Assembly: GCA_964346275.1 (NCBI GenBank)
Contig: CAYFUR010000078.1
Location: 1-17,355, forward strand
Source: CAYFUR01 sp964346275
GTDB taxonomy: Bacteria > Sumerlaeota > Sumerlaeia > SLMS01
Reading direction: 5' to 3'
Length of the DNA stretch: 17,355 nucleotides
In this document: positions 15,499 through 17,355 of the stretch, in pieces
Numbering within the stretch: position 1 is the first letter of the stretch
How the letters are laid out: each line of letters begins with the position of its first letter
Notes under the pieces: model-generated
The model's database searches: none
Seen by the model: only the letters and a program-made list of their open reading frames with translations
What the model was told of the DNA's origin: nothing
Translations under genes and position numbers: made by a program

Positions 15499-15519
15499 GA
15501 AACCAAAACCCCGCCATGG

Positions 15520-15537
15520 CAGCAAGGTTCCTTGCTG
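15520..15537. promoter_or_regulatory. 18-bp palindrome upstream of the DUF4139 gene
   Basis: CAGCAAGG-TT-CCTTGCTG is a dyad with 8-bp arms and a 2-nt centre, 22-39 nt upstream of the DUF4139 start. No T-run follows in either direction, so it is not a standard terminator. It may be a protein-binding site or a small leader hairpin (7-bp stem with a GTTC loop). The role is inference. Confidence 0.35.
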
Positions 15538-15587
15538 AAAGAAATGAATACCCTCCAAGGCCCGCCTTCTTTTTCCGCAAACGCTTT

Positions 15588-15635
15588 CAGGTGAATCTTC
15601 CGGCTCGTCCGGTGCGGGGTTTCGGATTTCACCTG
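15588..15635 (-). other. Imperfect hairpin just after the aldo/keto reductase gene
   Basis: CAGGTGAA at 15588-15595 and TTCACCTG at 15628-15635 are perfect 8-bp arms. Allowing one bulged base the stem extends to about 10-11 bp (CAGGTGA(A)ATC on the minus strand). It begins a few bases after the reductase stop codon. No U-run follows, so it could be a processing or transcript-end structure instead of a classic intrinsic terminator. Function unproven. Confidence 0.35.
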
Positions 15636-15638
15636 CTC

Positions 15639-16583
15639 TCACCACGGCAGATGCAGCGGCTGGACATTCTCTGTGTAGAAAACCCGCAGTTGTTGCCTCA
15701 GATCGGAGCTTAATTCCTCGCCCGCGCTGGCAACATTGCTTTCCAGTTGAGCCAGGTTCTTGTTGCCCGGGATGACGGTCGAGATAGCCTCGTGAGCCAG
15801 ACAAAAGGCAATCGCGGCCGAAGGCAAAGGGACATCTTCCGGCAGTAGTTTTTGAAGTCGGGCAACCAGATCGGCTCGAACTTTCTTGTCTTCAATCGAC
15901 CACCGCTGCCGAATATCGTCGAATATCGTCTCCGCGCTGTACTTTCCGGAAAGCCAACCCGAATCGAGCGGGATCTTCGCGATCACCGCAACGCCCTGCT
16001 CCATGGCCTGATCAAAGGCGCGGGCAATGTCCTGAAAGAGGATGTTGTAAAAAGCTTCGACCACCTTCGACCCGGTGGTCTCCAGCAGCACCTTCATCTC
16101 TTCGTACGTGTCCACGGAAGCGCCGTAAACCCTGATTTTTCCCTCTTCGACCAGCTTTTCCAGTACCTCATAGGCATCGGTTTTATTCCCGTTCAGGTAA
16201 TCAAATGGCGGATTATGGATAATGAGGGAATCCACATATTCCGTCCCCAGCCTGCGCAAACTGCCTTCAAGCGATGCCCGGATTAAGCCCGGATCATAAT
16301 TTTTTTCGCCGGTGGCAGCATGACCGCACTTCGTGTTGATCAAGACCTTGTCCCGACCTGTCTCCTTCAAGGCTTTCCCAAGACGAACCTCGCTTGTGCC
16401 AAGGCCATAATTGGGAGCGGTATCGAAAAAGTTGACGCCTAAATCCAAGGCTCTGCGCACGAGCGTGACCGCTTCCTGCTCCGTCATGCTCTTCCATTCC
16501 GAGCTATCACCCAATTGCCACGCCCCGACACCGATTTCCGATACGAGCGGTCCATCTCCGATGTACTGATTGTATTTGATCAC
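15639..16583 (-). CDS. Aldo/keto reductase family oxidoreductase
   Basis: This is predicted to be a cytoplasmic NAD(P)H-dependent reductase with the (alpha/beta)8 barrel of the aldo/keto reductase family. It has 314 residues, the usual length. The catalytic tetrad is present: Asp54 and Tyr59 (NFFDTAPNYG), Lys85 (LINTKCG) and His123 (SLIIHNPP). The cofactor-binding C-terminal segment STVIPGNKNLAQLESN (268-283) is also typical. The N-terminus (VSEIGVGAWQLG) matches subfamilies that resemble YajO, Tas or sugar/galactose dehydrogenases, but the substrate cannot be named from sequence. The start is a GTG at 16583, preceded directly in frame by TAG two codons upstream, with AGG 5 nt before it as a weak ribosome site. 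It stands 140 nt upstream of the DUF4139 gene on the same strand; I see no functional link to nuo. Confidence 0.93.
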   Translation of the reverse strand: MIKYNQYIGDGPLVSEIGVGAWQLGDSSEWKSMTEQEAVTLVRRALDLGVNFFDTAPNYGLGTSEVRLGKALKETGRDKVLINTKCGHAATGEKNYDPGLIRASLEGSLRRLGTEYVDSLIIHNPPFDYLNGNKTDAYEVLEKLVEEGKIRVYGASVDTYEEMKVLLETTGSKVVEAFYNILFQDIARAFDQAMEQGVAVIAKIPLDSGWLSGKYSAETIFDDIRQRWSIEDKKVRADLVARLQKLLPEDVPLPSAAIAFCLAHEAISTVIPGNKNLAQLESNVASAGEELSSDLRQQLRVFYTENVQPLHLPW

Positions 16584-16610
16584 TCCAGCCTACGAGGAAA
16601 CCACTAACCT

Positions 16611-16664
16611 GTCACGAAGGAAGCCGTACGCCGTCGTGATAAAAAAGCGGTCGGCTCCTCGCTT
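16611..16664. repeat. Paired inverted repeats, possible dispersed element or terminator
   Basis: Two dyads lie in a row: TCACGA/TCGTGA (16612-16617 and 16634-16639) and AAGCG/CGCTT (16645-16649 and 16660-16664). Read on the minus strand the second is followed by TTTTTT, so it resembles a weak intrinsic terminator for transcripts coming from the right, upstream of the aldo/keto reductase. The 5-bp stem is short. It may instead be part of a genome-wide repeat. Confidence 0.3.
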
Positions 16665-16878
16665 GCGCGTTCCCCCCAACCATGCAAAGGCTTCATGTAA
16701 CCGCGAGAAAACGCCTCTCCGAAGCCATTCTCTTTTTCGAGATCACATCGAAGGGAAAAGATAATGACCATGCATAGAATCCGGAACACTGCAGACCCGT
16801 TCCGCAAGGGCAAATCCGACGAGCCAGCATAATTATTACATCCTGCACCATTTAGTTTACATTATTCATACAGCATAA

Positions 16879-16920
16879 AAATCGAAATCCAAATCCAACT
16901 CGAAATCCAAATCCAAATCG
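16879..16920. repeat. Tandem hexamer array (7 x AAATCN-type)
   Basis: Seven consecutive 6-bp units fill 42 bp: AAATCG, AAATCC, AAATCC, AACTCG, AAATCC, AAATCC, AAATCG. The order is symmetric about the central variant unit. On the minus strand it reads as GATTTN repeats. It lies in non-coding sequence, in no plausible reading frame. The array is directly visible; its role, if any, is unknown. Confidence 0.85.
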
Positions 16921-16968
16921 GTTCTCGGACCGTTTCGCAAGCCGGTTAAAGAAAGCCCGAGACCAGGT

Positions 16969-16986
16969 AGCGATCCCGATAGCGAT
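16969..16986. repeat. Short hexamer block (AGCGAT CCCGAT AGCGAT)
   Basis: Three hexamers ending in CGAT follow 48 nt after the longer hexamer array and keep a 6-bp period. The shared ATC/GAT core suggests that both blocks belong to the same repetitive tract, interrupted by a segment with its own inverted arms (TCTCGG/CCGAGA). Confidence 0.55.
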
Positions 16987-17160
16987 TTATGTTACCTATT
17001 AAAGTTTTCGAATAATAAGCCTTCTTCCCACGATCTTGAATCGCTCATCATTCCATTATCTCCACGCCATCGCCCGCTCCTGCTTTCTTTATCCAGCTTT
17101 GCGACGATTTCCCGGTAACTCCCCAGTAATGGTGGATATAGCTCCGCAACATACCAAAAT

Positions 17161-17199
17161 CGAGGGGCTCTCCCCTTCGCTTCGGGCTTGCTCCCGGCG
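17161..17199. repeat. Two adjacent GC-rich hairpins (REP-like)
   Basis: The first hairpin is CGAGGGG-CTCT-CCCC(T)TCG at 17161-17179 with one bulged T. The second is CGC(TT)CGGG-cttgct-CCCGGCG at 17178-17199 with a 2-nt bulge. Two short imperfect GC stems side by side are typical of repetitive extragenic palindromes. No other copy exists in this window, so the repeat nature is inference. Confidence 0.4.
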
Positions 17200-17224
17200 A
17201 AACCCTTCCTGAACGTCCTTCGCT

Positions 17225-17355
17225 GTGGCTGATGCTGTGGAGAGATACCGCCGGCTGACCGGCAGGAAGCGGCGCAAAGGGAAAAAGAAACAGGTGCGAC
17301 CGTCGGTACCGACGCGGGAATGGGCACTGGTGGGATTGCTGCTCGCCAACGTGCT
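17225..17355 (+). CDS. Partial ORF, basic N-terminus then hydrophobic segment
   Basis: A plus-strand frame opens after a TGA at 17210 and stays open to the window end. Possible starts are GTG at 17225 and GTG at 17237; neither has a good ribosome site. The translation is a strongly basic stretch (RRLTGRKRRKGKKKQVRP) followed by EWALVGLLLANV, which looks like cytoplasmic positive charge before a first membrane helix. Codon third positions are mostly G or C, as in the nearby genes. I do not recognise the family from about 43 residues. It would be divergent from the aldo/keto reductase. The overlap of its upstream side with the hairpin element makes the exact start uncertain. Confidence 0.4.
   Translation, partial: MADAVERYRRLTGRKRRKGKKKQVRPSVPTREWALVGLLLANV

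Larger units (their letters stand above)
16584..17224. other. Gene-free, repeat-rich intergenic stretch
   Basis: About 640 nt without a convincing gene. It is AT-richer than the flanking genes, especially 16820-17060. Short frames exist on both strands, but none has a plausible start with ribosome site or a recognisable domain. Distinct structures within it are annotated separately: inverted repeats at 16611-16664, a hexamer array at 16879-16920, a second hexamer block at 16969-16986 and paired GC hairpins at 17161-17199. Further inverted arms are GGCTTC/GAAGCC (16689-16694 and 16721-16726) and TCTCGG/CCGAGA (16923-16928 and 16957-16962). The promoter for the aldo/keto reductase should be near 16590-16700, but I cannot define it. 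Confidence 0.6.

Noticed and set aside
15499..15804. 102-residue N-terminal extension of the DUF4139 protein
   Set aside because: It runs through the end of the aldo/keto reductase gene and would bury the signal peptide inside the protein.
16992..17349. Two overlapping minus-strand frames (111 and 86 residues) near the right end
   Set aside because: No domain, no ribosome site, and they overlap each other, the hairpin element and the plus-strand frame; more likely repeat or decayed sequence.
1..17355. tRNA, rRNA, CRISPR array, insertion sequence or phage genes
   Set aside because: I saw no tRNA-like cloverleaf, spaced direct repeats, transposase, integrase or rRNA segment in the window.

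Overview
The window is dominated by one long minus-strand gene cluster for respiratory complex I (proton-pumping NADH:quinone oxidoreductase). Thirteen genes run in the standard order nuoB-C-D-E-F-G-H-I-J-K-L-M-N from 13722 down to 12. Gaps are very short or the genes overlap: 4-nt ATGA overlaps at J/K and L/M, a 1-nt TGATG overlap at K/L, and 1-nt gaps at G/H and M/N. This looks like a single transcription unit with translational coupling. The one clearly longer gap is 67 nt between nuoI and nuoJ. The cluster encodes all three modules: NADH oxidation (E, F, G), quinone-reducing connection (B, C, D, I) and membrane proton pumping (H, J, K, L, M, N). The small membrane subunit nuoA, normally first, is not in this window.

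Upstream of nuoB, also on the minus strand, are an exported coiled-coil protein of the DUF4139 (MuiA-like) family (13885-15498) and an aldo/keto reductase with an intact catalytic tetrad (15639-16583). They are separated from each other and from nuoB by gaps of 140 and 162 nt that contain short inverted repeats, so they are probably not part of the nuo transcript.

From 16584 to about 17224 I see no convincing gene. This AT-richer stretch holds several inverted repeats, a 42-bp array of seven AAATCN-type hexamers, a smaller related hexamer block, and two adjacent GC-rich hairpins that look like a dispersed repeat element. At the right edge a plus-strand reading frame begins (17225 to the window end). 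It has a basic N-terminus followed by a hydrophobic segment and is cut by the window.

Organism: a moderately GC-rich Gram-negative-type bacterium with a 14-subunit-type complex I and separate nuoC and nuoD. The gene content, the hexamer repeats and the style of NuoM suggest the PVC group, perhaps Verrucomicrobiota (Opitutae-like), but this is an impression and not a demonstrated assignment.

I do not see a new biological system. The points most worth a second look are the missing nuoA, a NuoM lacking the lysine normally found in the broken helix of its proton channel, and the repeat-rich non-coding segment at the right end.
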